Below, one piece after another: positions 53,823 to 63,183 of a stretch of DNA of 64,000 bases. The notes under the pieces are model-generated. The model saw only the letters and a program-made list of their open reading frames with translations, was not told the origin of the DNA and made no database searches. Both the position numbers and the translations under genes were made by a program. Numbering within the stretch: the stretch's first letter is position 1; every line of letters starts with the position of its first letter. This DNA comes from Neomicrococcus lactis (GTDB lineage Bacteria; Actinomycetota; Actinomycetes; Actinomycetales; Micrococcaceae), in contig NZ_JACHBL010000001.1 of assembly GCF_014200305.1 (NCBI RefSeq), positions 1,488,001-1,552,000 of the forward strand. The letters are read 5' to 3'.

Positions 53823-53879
53823 TGTGAGAACACTTTGCTACAACTTTTACCGGAAACCTTGTAGCAAAGTGTTCTCACA
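53823..53879. repeat. Minimal palindromic repeat: 21-bp perfect inverted repeat
   Basis: The arm begins TGTGAGAACACTTTGCTAC and is repeated exactly as its complement across a 15-base loop (53844-53858). It lies between the binding-protein gene and the tRNA and could terminate transcription from both. The arms match those at 29076 (two differences) and, more loosely, the units at 17.7 and 29.1 kb. Confidence 0.9.
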
Positions 53880-53951
53880 TAGGTGGACAAAGCGGTCAGA
53901 TTAATCAGCTGGTGCCGAATGATGCTTGGCACTGTTTTTGGGCATAAAAAG

Positions 53952-54024
53952 TGCCCCCACTGGGACTCGAACCCAGACTGAATCGATTTTAAGTCGATTG
54001 CCTCTGCCATTGGGCTATGGGGGC
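53952..54024 (-). tRNA. 73-nt tRNA with UAA anticodon (leucine by codon), class I shape
   Basis: Folds on the minus strand as a cloverleaf: acceptor GCCCCCA/TGGGGGC, D-arm GCC/GGC, anticodon stem ATCGA/TCGAT with loop CTTAAAA (UAA anticodon), five-base variable loop TCAGT and T-arm CTGGG-TTCGAGT-CCCAG. The discriminator is A and CCA is not encoded. A UAA anticodon decodes UUA (Leu), but leucine tRNAs normally carry a long variable arm, absent here. A T-rich stretch follows immediately. Confidence 0.85.
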
Positions 54025-54078
54025 GGTGCGCTGAGCTGAACATAAGTCGAGCGCGGTTACCAGCTTAAAGCACAAAGC

Positions 54079-54118
54079 GTGGTGTCCCGAATTCCAAGTC
54101 AGAATTCATGGACACCAC
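54079..54118 (-). terminator. Long hairpin downstream of ndh
   Basis: GTGGTGTCC-C-GAATTC, seven-base loop, GAATTC-AT-GGACACCAC. On the plus strand the hairpin is followed by CCTTTG and on the minus strand by GCTTTG; it separates the tRNA from ndh. Confidence 0.6.
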
Positions 54119-54134
54119 CCTTTGCTCATCCGGT

Positions 54135-54153
54135 CACAGACTCAGGGTCTGTG
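54135..54153 (-). terminator. Second hairpin next to the ndh stop
   Basis: CACAGAC, five-base loop, GTCTGTG: a perfect 7-bp stem 11 bases past the ndh stop. Confidence 0.5.
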
Positions 54154-54163
54154 CGCCAGATAA

Positions 54164-55546
54164 TTACTTCTTTGGCGAAGCTGCTTCAACGAAAGCGGCA
54201 CGTGGGTCTTCCATGTTCTCGAGCTGTGCGATGTCACGCTGCAAGAACAATGAACCCAACCAGCCGCCGGCCACGCGGAGCTTGCGCTCGACGGTTGGCA
54301 TTGCCATACCGTGGTAGCCGCGGTGTGCCAACCATGCGAGGGGGCCCTTGAGTCCGATAGTGCCTACAACAGGGAGACCCTTGATGTTTGCAACACCCTT
54401 CCAAGAACCGAAGCCTGCAACAGCACCGAGGGACTCATGCTTGTAGTCCTCAACGGTGCCAACGCCGTAGCGGGTTGCGTAGAGGTTCTTGACGAGGCGT
54501 TTGGCCTGGCGAATAGCGTGCTGAGCGTTAGGAACGCACATGCCACCTACACCATTGCCGGTGAGGTCGGGAACAGCGGCGTTGTCGCCAGCGGCCCATG
54601 CGCCTTCGATTGGTCCTTCGTCACCCGTAATGCGCAAGTCAGCGCCGGCGCGGATACGGCCACGCTCTTCGATTGGGAAGTCGGAGTTGCGGACCATGGG
54701 GTTGGCCTGAACGCCAGCGGTCCACACGAGGGTGTCCGTCTCAAATTCGTCCGCTGGAGTCTTATCCGGCATGTTGATGAGCTTGAGCTTGCCGTCCGTT
54801 GCGTCCGCGAGGGAGGTGTTCAAGAGCACCTCGATGCCGCGGGAACGCAAGTGCTCAACAACCCACTGGGCCTGCTCTTCGGTGACCTCAGGCATGATGC
54901 GTCCCATGGCTTCGACGAGCACAAAGCGGATCTCGCTCTGCTTGACGCGGGAATTCTGCTTGACGGCTTCGCGAACCATGTCTTCGAGCTCTGCGATGGC
55001 TTCGATGCCGGCAAAGCCGCCACCAACAACCACGAAGGTCAAAGCGCGAGCGCGCGCTGCTGGGTCAGTCATGAGGGAGCCAGCTTCAACGCGGTCCAGA
55101 ACGGAGTCGCGAATCGCCACAGCTTCTTCGATGGTCTTGAGGCCAATACCGGCTTCAGCAAGACCTGGAATTGGGAACGTGCGGGTTACAGCGCCAGCTG
55201 CCATCACAACGTCGCGGTAAGGAATCTCGAAAGATTCGCCCGACTCAGGCTGCACCGTAGCAACGCGGCGAGCGTGGTCAACATTAATGACCTTGCCGTT
55301 GATGAGTTCGGTGTCCTTGAGGTGACGACGGTGAGAAACCACCGCGTGGCGAGCCTCAATCTGGCCGCCTGCAACCTCAGGAAGGAATGGCTGGTAGGTC
55401 ATGTAAGGGTTCGGGTCAACGAGGGTCACAATGCCGCCGTGAACCTTGACCTTCTTTTGGAGACCAAGGGCAACATACAGGCCGACGTAACCGCCGCCAA
55501 CAACGAGAATACGAGGGCGCTCTGAAAGCTCAACAGAAGTAGGCAT
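54164..55546 (-). CDS. ndh: Type II NADH dehydrogenase (NDH-2)
   Basis: Transfers electrons from NADH to menaquinone without proton pumping, at the membrane surface. 460 residues with two dinucleotide folds: ILVVGGGYVGLYVALGL (about 13-29, FAD) and TFVVVGGGFAGIEAIAEL (about 170-187, NAD), plus AAGDNAAVPDLTGNG and a C-terminal amphipathic region for membrane attachment. Motifs are complete. It is transcribed alone; two hairpins follow. This is the main NADH oxidase of many Actinobacteria. Confidence 0.96.
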   Translation of the reverse strand: MPTSVELSERPRILVVGGGYVGLYVALGLQKKVKVHGGIVTLVDPNPYMTYQPFLPEVAGGQIEARHAVVSHRRHLKDTELINGKVINVDHARRVATVQPESGESFEIPYRDVVMAAGAVTRTFPIPGLAEAGIGLKTIEEAVAIRDSVLDRVEAGSLMTDPAARARALTFVVVGGGFAGIEAIAELEDMVREAVKQNSRVKQSEIRFVLVEAMGRIMPEVTEEQAQWVVEHLRSRGIEVLLNTSLADATDGKLKLINMPDKTPADEFETDTLVWTAGVQANPMVRNSDFPIEERGRIRAGADLRITGDEGPIEGAWAAGDNAAVPDLTGNGVGGMCVPNAQHAIRQAKRLVKNLYATRYGVGTVEDYKHESLGAVAGFGSWKGVANIKGLPVVGTIGLKGPLAWLAHRGYHGMAMPTVERKLRVAGGWLGSLFLQRDIAQLENMEDPRAAFVEAASPKK

Positions 55547-55615
55547 ATTCCCATACTACCCACGAATGCAAACTTTGTGAAAACGTTCACGAAGTCTCAG
55601 TTCGGAGCGCTGCGG

Positions 55616-56980
55616 TTAGGAATTCTTGCGGCGTTGCACAAAAAGTACGACGGCGGCCGCCCCGGTCCCGAGGATGAGCAGTCCCGCTCCCATCACCAAG
55701 AGCGCAGGAAGGTTGGTTCCCGTGCTCGGGGCCACCGGTTTAGGTGCTGCGTGCGTCGAGGGGAGATCGGTTTCCGTGGCCGACGGCGCCGCTGCGCTCT
55801 GCGTAGGAGCAGCTGCCCGGCGGTGCACGCGAATCCACTCCGCGAGCGTGTCGGCCGGGTCGGGCTCCCAAGCCGGAAGATTCGCGGTGAGCGCCGCATT
55901 GGCATCTATGAGGCCGAAACCGTATTGGTTATCGAAGCCCTTGGGACCCAAGTCTTTTGCCGTGGCTTCAATGCGGTGACGCACTTGAGCCGCAGAAAGT
56001 TCTGGATATTTGGCACGCACGAGCGCCGCGACACCCGCCACGATCGGTGCGGCACCTGACGTGCCGGACCACTCCGCATAACCACCGCCTGGAATGCCAC
56101 CCACCAGATCAACCGCAGGAGCAGCAACACCAATGGAAATGCCTTGAGTTGAAGAGTCCCAACTGGCCTTGTTTTTGCGGTCTACACCGGCCACCACGAG
56201 CACGCCCGGAATGGTTGCTGGAGCGCCCACCTGGAGCATTCCACCAGAACGGTTACCGGCGGCAGCCACTACCAGCACATCTTTTTGTTCGGCATAAAGG
56301 AACGCCTCGTCCCAAGATTCCGGCCAGTCCTGTCGCGTGGAGCCCAAGGAAATGTTGATGACTTTCGCTCCGTGATCAACGCTCCACTTCACCGCGTCAG
56401 CGACTTGTGAGTCCACGTCCCGCATTCCAGCGGGCTCTTCGCCCATCATCAAGGACACCGAGAGCAACTTGGCTTCAGGAGCCACGCCAATCAGGCCAGC
56501 GTCTCCTGGACCTTCTTCAGGAAGCGGGACATCGGAGGCGTTGCCGTTGTTGTCCTGCTCGGCGCGGATCCTGCCGATTTCTTCGAGGTTATTGCCGCGT
56601 CCCGCCAACATGGTGGCCACGAGCGTCCCGTGCTCTGGCAAAGAGCCCAAGGGCTTGGAGCCGTCTTTAGCTCCCACGAGGGAAGAATCATGGCCGCCCA
56701 CCACTGCGCCTTTGAGGTCCTGATGGGTGGTATCAACGCCGGAGTCAATGACGGCGACCGTCATTCCAGCTCCGCGCGTGACCTTCCACGCTTGCTCGAT
56801 GCCATTTTCCTTGAGCCAGAATTCGCCCTCACGGATTTCGTCCGCGCTGGCCATTGGCGCAAATACCATGCCACCAACTATGGCGGTAGCCAACCCGGCA
56901 CCCAGAAAAGCGGTCGCTCGGGAACGCAAGCTGCGTCGTCGTACTGGCGAATGTCCTGCTGAAGAAAAATTTAGAGTCAT
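55616..56980 (-). CDS. Membrane-anchored subtilisin-like serine protease (S8, mycosin-like)
   Basis: 454 residues. Signal peptide ending near ASADE (residue 47), catalytic Asp79 (VAVIDSGVD), His117 (PEHGTLVATMLAG), oxyanion Asn244 (AAAGN) and Ser309 (SGTSGAAPIVAG), then a Pro/Ala linker, an LPAL-type membrane anchor (about 425-447) and RRKNS. The layout resembles mycosins (MycP) but no type VII secretion gene is nearby. Its ATG overlaps the ppx stop by four bases, tying it to the ppx-DUF501 operon. It should act outside the cell. Confidence 0.92.
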   Translation of the reverse strand: MTLNFSSAGHSPVRRRSLRSRATAFLGAGLATAIVGGMVFAPMASADEIREGEFWLKENGIEQAWKVTRGAGMTVAVIDSGVDTTHQDLKGAVVGGHDSSLVGAKDGSKPLGSLPEHGTLVATMLAGRGNNLEEIGRIRAEQDNNGNASDVPLPEEGPGDAGLIGVAPEAKLLSVSLMMGEEPAGMRDVDSQVADAVKWSVDHGAKVINISLGSTRQDWPESWDEAFLYAEQKDVLVVAAAGNRSGGMLQVGAPATIPGVLVVAGVDRKNKASWDSSTQGISIGVAAPAVDLVGGIPGGGYAEWSGTSGAAPIVAGVAALVRAKYPELSAAQVRHRIEATAKDLGPKGFDNQYGFGLIDANAALTANLPAWEPDPADTLAEWIRVHRRAAAPTQSAAAPSATETDLPSTHAAPKPVAPSTGTNLPALLVMGAGLLILGTGAAAVVLFVQRRKNS

Positions 56981-57948
56981 AAAGTCACACGGGCTGCAAG
57001 TGAAAGAGCGATTCCGTCGAGGATATCGTGTTCGCTTGCAGACGCCGTGTCGACGCGGCCGTTGGAGGCCTCGCGCACACGCATCAAAATTTCTTGCCAG
57101 ATCAGCGCGCCAGCACCAATGACGTCCACACGGCCCGGATGCATAAAGCCCAGCTCAGCGCGGCGATCGCGGGTCATGGTGAGCAGCGACTGGGTAGCCG
57201 CGGCGTACTGATCCATGGTCAGCTCGGCGCCGTCGATGCGCGCGGATTCATAGGTCTCAAGGCCCAGACTGTGCGCCGTGATGGTGGTGACGGAGCCCGC
57301 CACACCAATGATCTTGGTGACTTCGTGGAACGGGATGACCTCTTCCACGGACTTCAAGATCGCGCGAATTTCGGCGCGAGCAGCGGTGATGTCAGCGACG
57401 CGTGGCGGATCCGTGCGCAAGTAGCGCTCGGTGAATCGCACGCAGCCCATGTTCACGGAAATGGCCTTGTCAACGCCGTTTCGCGAACCAATCACGAACT
57501 CAGTAGAGCCGCCGCCAAGGTCAATCACGAGCACCTTGTCATTCTCAGCAACGTCCACGGAGCTTAGCGCTCCCGCGAAGCTCAGCGCAGCCTCGTCTTC
57601 ACCGGAAATGACCTCCGGCGGCACGCCCAAGCGCGAGTGAATTCCTGCGGTCAGCAGGTCCTTGTTGGAGGCATCGCGAGTAGCTGACGTGGCCACAAAG
57701 CGAATGCCTTCCGCGCCGTGGCGGCGAATAATGTCCGCGTACTCGTCCGCTGCTTCAAAGGTGCGGCGCAAAGCCTCTTGCGAGAACGCCTTGTTCTCAT
57801 CCACACCTTCGCCCAAGCGGACAATGCGCATTTCGCGCACTACGTCATTCAAGTAAGTAGTGGATCCCAGCGGAGAGCCCATGGAAATGACATCGGCGAT
57901 GAGAAGACGGATGGAGTTCGTGCCGCAATCGATTGCTGCAACGCGCAT
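56977..57948 (-). CDS. ppx: Exopolyphosphatase/pppGpp phosphatase (Ppx/GppA)
   Basis: 323 residues of the ASKHA fold: RVAAIDCGTNSIRLLIADV (about 2-20, phosphate loop), VVREMRIVRLGEGVD, LVIDLGGGSTEFVIG (about 138-152) and GVAGSVTTITAHSLG. It hydrolyses polyphosphate and possibly (p)ppGpp. The ATG at 57948 forms TAATG with the DUF501 stop; the longer frame upstream is a shadow of DUF501. Order divIC-DUF501-ppx is conserved in Actinobacteria. Confidence 0.95.
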   Translation of the reverse strand: MRVAAIDCGTNSIRLLIADVISMGSPLGSTTYLNDVVREMRIVRLGEGVDENKAFSQEALRRTFEAADEYADIIRRHGAEGIRFVATSATRDASNKDLLTAGIHSRLGVPPEVISGEDEAALSFAGALSSVDVAENDKVLVIDLGGGSTEFVIGSRNGVDKAISVNMGCVRFTERYLRTDPPRVADITAARAEIRAILKSVEEVIPFHEVTKIIGVAGSVTTITAHSLGLETYESARIDGAELTMDQYAAATQSLLTMTRDRRAELGFMHPGRVDVIGAGALIWQEILMRVREASNGRVDTASASEHDILDGIALSLAARVTL

Positions 57949-58646
57949 TACTGCTCTCCCCCGTTGCTCTCCTCGGTGCTTTCTTCGGATGCCGTGAGGG
58001 ACTCTTCCGCCTTCAAACGGCGCAAGCGCTTCTTCTCTTCCGCGTCTGCGAGCTCTTGTGTCTTCACGTGGCGACTCAAATCCTTGTTCGGCAGAGGCGC
58101 CTCGTGATCCCACGCGCCTTCGCACGTGCAGACTTCGCGCGTCCACCACTCGGCGATGCCGTCGATGGCTTCGTCACCCAAAGGGTTCACGCCAGGACCG
58201 GCGGACAGCGAGTGACCCACCAAAACGTGCAAGCACTTCACACGCTCAGGCATGCCGCCCGCGCTGATCCCGTTGATTTCGGGAACTTCGCCAACGCCGC
58301 TGAGTTCACCGATGCGGTTGCGTTCAGCTAGGTAGTGCTCGTGAGCGGCACGGTATTGCTGCGCCAGCTCGGCGTCTGCAGTGAGGCGCTCGTTCATCTC
58401 GTTCATGAGGCCACCGGCTTCTAGGCGCGAGACAGCGCTCGTGAGCGTGGGGTGTGTCAGGTAGAACGTGGTGGGGAATGGAATACCGGAGGACAACCGC
58501 GGGGCCGTCGTGGCCACCAGCGGGTTGCCGCACACGCAGCGTGCGCCCACCTCCACAATGTCTCGAGCAGGGCGGCCTAATTGGCGCGCAATCGTGTCAA
58601 GATCTTGTTGGCTAGGCGTCTTTGAGACGTTGGATTCCGTAACCAC
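57948..58646 (-). CDS. DUF501 family protein
   Basis: 232 residues. Conserved blocks are QLGRPARDIVEVGARCVCG (cysteines about 37 and 39), PFPTTFYLTHPTLTSAVSRL and ERVKCLHVLVGHSLSAGPGV, then WWTREVCTCEGAWD. The Cys/His pairs suggest a metal site. DUF501 is always between the divIC-like and ppx genes; function unknown. The C-terminus is a charged, probably disordered tail (LRRLKAEESLTASEESTEES). Confidence 0.9.
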   Translation of the reverse strand: MVTESNVSKTPSQQDLDTIARQLGRPARDIVEVGARCVCGNPLVATTAPRLSSGIPFPTTFYLTHPTLTSAVSRLEAGGLMNEMNERLTADAELAQQYRAAHEHYLAERNRIGELSGVGEVPEINGISAGGMPERVKCLHVLVGHSLSAGPGVNPLGDEAIDGIAEWWTREVCTCEGAWDHEAPLPNKDLSRHVKTQELADAEEKKRLRRLKAEESLTASEESTEESNGGEQ

Positions 58647-58735
58647 GCAACTCCTTCAATACAGGCAAGCGAACACGCTTGCTGGCTTTGCCTGGCGAAG
58701 GAATCAGTCAATACGCCGTGAGCGAGGCTGACTAC

Positions 58736-59605
58736 TTAGTCTGTAGCGGCACGCTTAACGGTGTCCCACAAGGCGTCAGCCCACGGCAAATCTGTGCGAA
58801 CTTCATTGGGTGATTGGTTTTCCGGGACGTTAGCGTCTTCCCCCGTTGCCCCAATGACCATGTACTTCCGTTCGCCGGGCATTACCAAGTTTATCCGGTC
58901 TCGCGCTTGTTGCTTGATGTATTCCGGATCACTCCAGCGCGCGACCTCTTGCTTGAGTTGCTCTTGTTCAACAGTTTTTTCAGCAATGGACTCGCGCAAC
59001 GCCTGAATTTCGGCACGTTGTTTGATGAAGGTGCCAACGGTCGGGAACAAGAATGCAAGCAGCGCTAGACCCACCACGGCCCACACAATGAGCTTGCCGG
59101 AAAACGTTCTCGCCGGTACCGGGTGGCCCGAGACTTCCTGCTTCTTGGCGGCCTTTACATCCCGGATTTCCTTGGAATGATCGGAAATTTTGGGGGCCTT
59201 CAGCGCGCCAGAAAGCTGAGCACGCGTGTGCGCCCGGCGGTGTTCTTTCGAGACCGGCTTCTTTGCCACATTGGTTTTGCGCTGAGCGCTTGCGGGCCCC
59301 TTGGCTTCAGTTTTCTTAGAGGACGACGACGACGCCGCACCTCCCACAGTCCGCGAAGCGTTGCCTGTGTGCTGATTTCCTGCAACGCGAGGAATCTCAC
59401 TTGTTTCGGCGTCACTTTCTGGAACAGAGCGAGACTTATTCGGTTTGGAAGGAGGTGTTTTCGTTGCTTTAGCCGAAACAACGGGGATCGCGTCTGTGGT
59501 CAGCTCAGGCTCTGCGCCGCTTGGGCGCGTGGCCTGATGTTCTTGCTGCCCGGCGTGAGTGGAGCCCAAATGGGTACGCGGCTTATTGGGCTTGCGGCTG
59601 GCCAT
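58736..59605 (-). CDS. divIC: Septum formation initiator (DivIC/FtsB-like)
   Basis: 289 residues: a long basic, disordered cytoplasmic region (about 1-165, Ser/Lys/Pro-rich), one membrane segment (KLIVWAVVGLALLAFLFPTV, about 170-189), a coiled coil (RAEIQALRESIAEKTVEQEQ, about 196-222) and WSDPEYIKQQARDRINLVMPG, which together define the divisome FtsB/DivIC family. It links FtsQ and FtsL at midcell. GGAAGGAG precedes the ATG. A GCGGCGTCGT copy encodes part of the Ser run in the disordered part. Cytoplasmic extensions of this length are common in Actinobacteria. Confidence 0.92.
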   Translation of the reverse strand: MASRKPNKPRTHLGSTHAGQQEHQATRPSGAEPELTTDAIPVVSAKATKTPPSKPNKSRSVPESDAETSEIPRVAGNQHTGNASRTVGGAASSSSSKKTEAKGPASAQRKTNVAKKPVSKEHRRAHTRAQLSGALKAPKISDHSKEIRDVKAAKKQEVSGHPVPARTFSGKLIVWAVVGLALLAFLFPTVGTFIKQRAEIQALRESIAEKTVEQEQLKQEVARWSDPEYIKQQARDRINLVMPGERKYMVIGATGEDANVPENQSPNEVRTDLPWADALWDTVKRAATD

Positions 59606-59670
59606 AAAGACTCCTTCCGAGCGAGTGCGGGACTGGGTGTTGGCGGATCATCCGTGGATCACCAAAAGTT

Positions 59671-59700
59671 GAGGGGAACCACCCGTAGGTAGCTCCCCTC
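59671..59700 (-). terminator. Terminator of eno
   Basis: GAGGGGA pairs with TCCCCTC, with an inner ACC/GGT, about 28 bases beyond the enolase stop. Confidence 0.6.
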
Positions 59701-59727
59701 AGAGGTTACTAGCGAAAGGCTATAAAC

Positions 59728-61011
<1,284 letters not shown>

Positions 61012-61169
61012 TTAACTCCTTTGTAGCGGCAATCAGGCCAGCGGCCAGTGATGCCTGTTGAGTGCCGTTTATCAGACTAGCGCGGCGAAACTTCCAGCGA
61101 TAAACCAAGAGACTCTATTTCAGTAATTTTCCTGTCACCTAACTTTCGTCTGGACTTGCCAGAGCAGCG

Positions 61170-61838
61170 CTAAATACTGTTTTTCCAGTTTTTCACTGCG
61201 CGGCGCAGTGCTCGCTCTGAATCGATTCCGGCCTCATGGGCCTTACGGACCAGAGTCAACATGTGTGCGCCGAAAGATTCTTCTGTCCACTCGACGGCTG
61301 ACTCACGTGGAGACCTTTCAACGGAGGGAGCAGGGAAAGGTACTTTCTCGCCAGTGCCCGCCTCCCAGCGGGCAGCCCGGTCAATCGCCTTTTCGGCATA
61401 CATGAGGGCTGGTAGAGACTCCGGCAAACCTGCGAAGGGGTGTTTGCGCTCCGGCATTTCAGCGCGTTTGGCGGCGTCCCACTTCTCAATGACTTCTTCG
61501 TCGGTCTTCGGGAAGGAATCTTGGAGGGTGCCGTCTGGCCGGTAAATATGAACGTTCCGGCGGATCATTTTGTCCGCGAGGGCGCCGGCAACATCGTCAA
61601 ACGTGAAAGATCCACGTTCTGCAGCGATGGCCGAATGCAACACGATCTGCCACAGCAAATCTCCGAGTTCGCCCTTCAGCTCGGTGTCGCCTTGTTCTTC
61701 CTCAATGGTCTCTACAAGTTCGTAGGACTCTTCAATGAGGTACTCGACGAGTTGCGCGTGCGTGAGGGCTTTCGTCCACACGCAGTGCTCGCGCAACTCG
61801 CCGATAATCGTCAGAAGACGATCCACCTTATGACTCAA
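61170..61838 (-). CDS. MazG family nucleotide pyrophosphohydrolase
   Basis: 222 residues. One full MazG domain is visible: LVEYLIEESYELVETIEEEQ, then LKGELGDLLWQIVLHSAIA (the EExxE and ExxD metal ligands, about 34-72) and FPKTDEEVIEKWDAAKRAE, followed by a weaker C-terminal helical region. It hydrolyses NTPs to NMPs and is proposed to limit damaged nucleotides or (p)ppGpp effects. It starts three bases after the adenosine deaminase stop, so the two nucleotide enzymes are co-transcribed. Confidence 0.92.
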   Translation of the reverse strand: MSHKVDRLLTIIGELREHCVWTKALTHAQLVEYLIEESYELVETIEEEQGDTELKGELGDLLWQIVLHSAIAAERGSFTFDDVAGALADKMIRRNVHIYRPDGTLQDSFPKTDEEVIEKWDAAKRAEMPERKHPFAGLPESLPALMYAEKAIDRAARWEAGTGEKVPFPAPSVERSPRESAVEWTEESFGAHMLTLVRKAHEAGIDSERALRRAVKNWKNSI

Positions 61839-61841
61839 TGA

Positions 61842-63116
61842 CTACTTAGATTCCTTGTCATCTTCGTCGTCGTCTTCGTCATCGAAGTCGTCGTCGAAGT
61901 CGTCATCTTCGTCTTCGTCGTCATCCCAGTCTTCATCTTCTTCGTCATCTTCGTCCCATTCCTCGTCATCCTCGAGCTCTTCGTAAGCTTCGTTGATGTA
62001 CTCGACGAGCGCTTCGCGCTCTTCAAGTGGTAGGAACGCAGCTTCAGCGGCGTTGAGGGTGAGTTCAAGGAGATCGTCGAGGTCGTAGTCGAATGCCTCC
62101 ACCAAGAGCTCGAACTCGTCAGAGATCGTAGTGCCGCTCATCAGACGGTTGTCCGGGGAGATCGTCACGTTGAAGCCCGTTTGGTACAAGAGATCAATCG
62201 GATGCGTCTCGATACCGTCACCGAACTGGGCTACAGCACCAGTCTGAAGGTTGGAGGAAGGGCAGATTTCCAGGGCAATGCCGCGATCGCGGACCCACTC
62301 GGAAAGCGTTCCCAGAGTCACCAGGCCGGTGTTCTCGTCAGCCACTTCGCCGTCGTCGTCCGTGCCGCCGAACTCCACCGTGATGTCCTCAGCGATGCGC
62401 ACGCCGTGGCCCAAGCGCAAAGCGCGGCCCACGAGGAGAGCTTCCTTGATGGATTCCAGTCCTGCAGCCTCACCGGCGTGAACCGTGGTGGGGAAGAAGT
62501 TCTCGGCCAACAGGTCAAAAGCTTCTTTGTGACGGGATGGCAAGAAGCCATCTTCGGCGCCAGCAATGTCGAAGCCGCAAACGCCGGCATCGCGGTACTG
62601 AAGAGCCAACTTGGCAACCTCAACACCGTTGTCAGCGTGACGCATAGCGGTGATGATCTGACCCACCTGAATACGTGCGCCGGCGTCGAGAACGGAATCT
62701 ACGCCTTCGTCGATACCCTGCTGAACAGCCTCGATAGCGTCTGCCATCGTCAAGCCGTTCTTGGTGTGCTGCTCTGGAGCCCAACGCACTTCGCCGTAGA
62801 TCACACCATCTTCAGCGAGGTCTTCAACGAATTCGCGAGCAACGCGGACTAGTCCTTCTTTGGTCTGCATGACAGCAATGGTGTGGTCAAAAGTTTCTAG
62901 GTAGCGCTCAAGCGAACCGGAATCTGCAGACTCCAGGAACCACTCTTCGAGTTCTTCTGCAGTGTTTGCCGGGAGCTCGTGTCCAATTTCCTTCGCCAGA
63001 TCAATGATGGTCTGCGGGCGCAGTCCACCATCCAAGTGATCGTGGAGGGAAACTTTGGGGAGGTCGCGGAAGTCGAAATCGGGGGAATAGGCCGTGAGAA
63101 TCGTTTCATCAGTCAC
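61842..63116 (-). CDS. add: Adenosine deaminase with long acidic C-terminal tail
   Basis: 424 residues. The TIM-barrel motifs are complete: KVSLHDHLDGGLRP (zinc His, about 21-34), TTVHAGEAAG (about 218-227), RLGHGVRIAED and LEICPSSNLQTGA, SPDNRLMSGTT (zinc Asp). It converts adenosine to inosine and can recycle the adenosine released by AhcY. The last 44 residues are almost all Asp and Glu with a few Trp/Phe, encoded by GA(C/T)GA(A/G) repeats. A tail of this kind is unusual for the family. MazG follows. Confidence 0.95.
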   Translation of the reverse strand: MTDETILTAYSPDFDFRDLPKVSLHDHLDGGLRPQTIIDLAKEIGHELPANTAEELEEWFLESADSGSLERYLETFDHTIAVMQTKEGLVRVAREFVEDLAEDGVIYGEVRWAPEQHTKNGLTMADAIEAVQQGIDEGVDSVLDAGARIQVGQIITAMRHADNGVEVAKLALQYRDAGVCGFDIAGAEDGFLPSRHKEAFDLLAENFFPTTVHAGEAAGLESIKEALLVGRALRLGHGVRIAEDITVEFGGTDDDGEVADENTGLVTLGTLSEWVRDRGIALEICPSSNLQTGAVAQFGDGIETHPIDLLYQTGFNVTISPDNRLMSGTTISDEFELLVEAFDYDLDDLLELTLNAAEAAFLPLEEREALVEYINEAYEELEDDEEWDEDDEEDEDWDDDEDEDDDFDDDFDDEDDDEDDKESK

Positions 63117-63183
63117 GGTTTCAGCCTAGTGCGTTCTCGGCCGACTTGATACCAACCAGCGAAGAAGTGTCAGCGTTTTCTGA

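Noticed and set aside
55616-56980. Type VII secretion locus because of the mycosin-like protease
   Set aside because: No EccB-E, EsxAB or FtsK-type genes are in the window; the protease belongs to the ppx operon.
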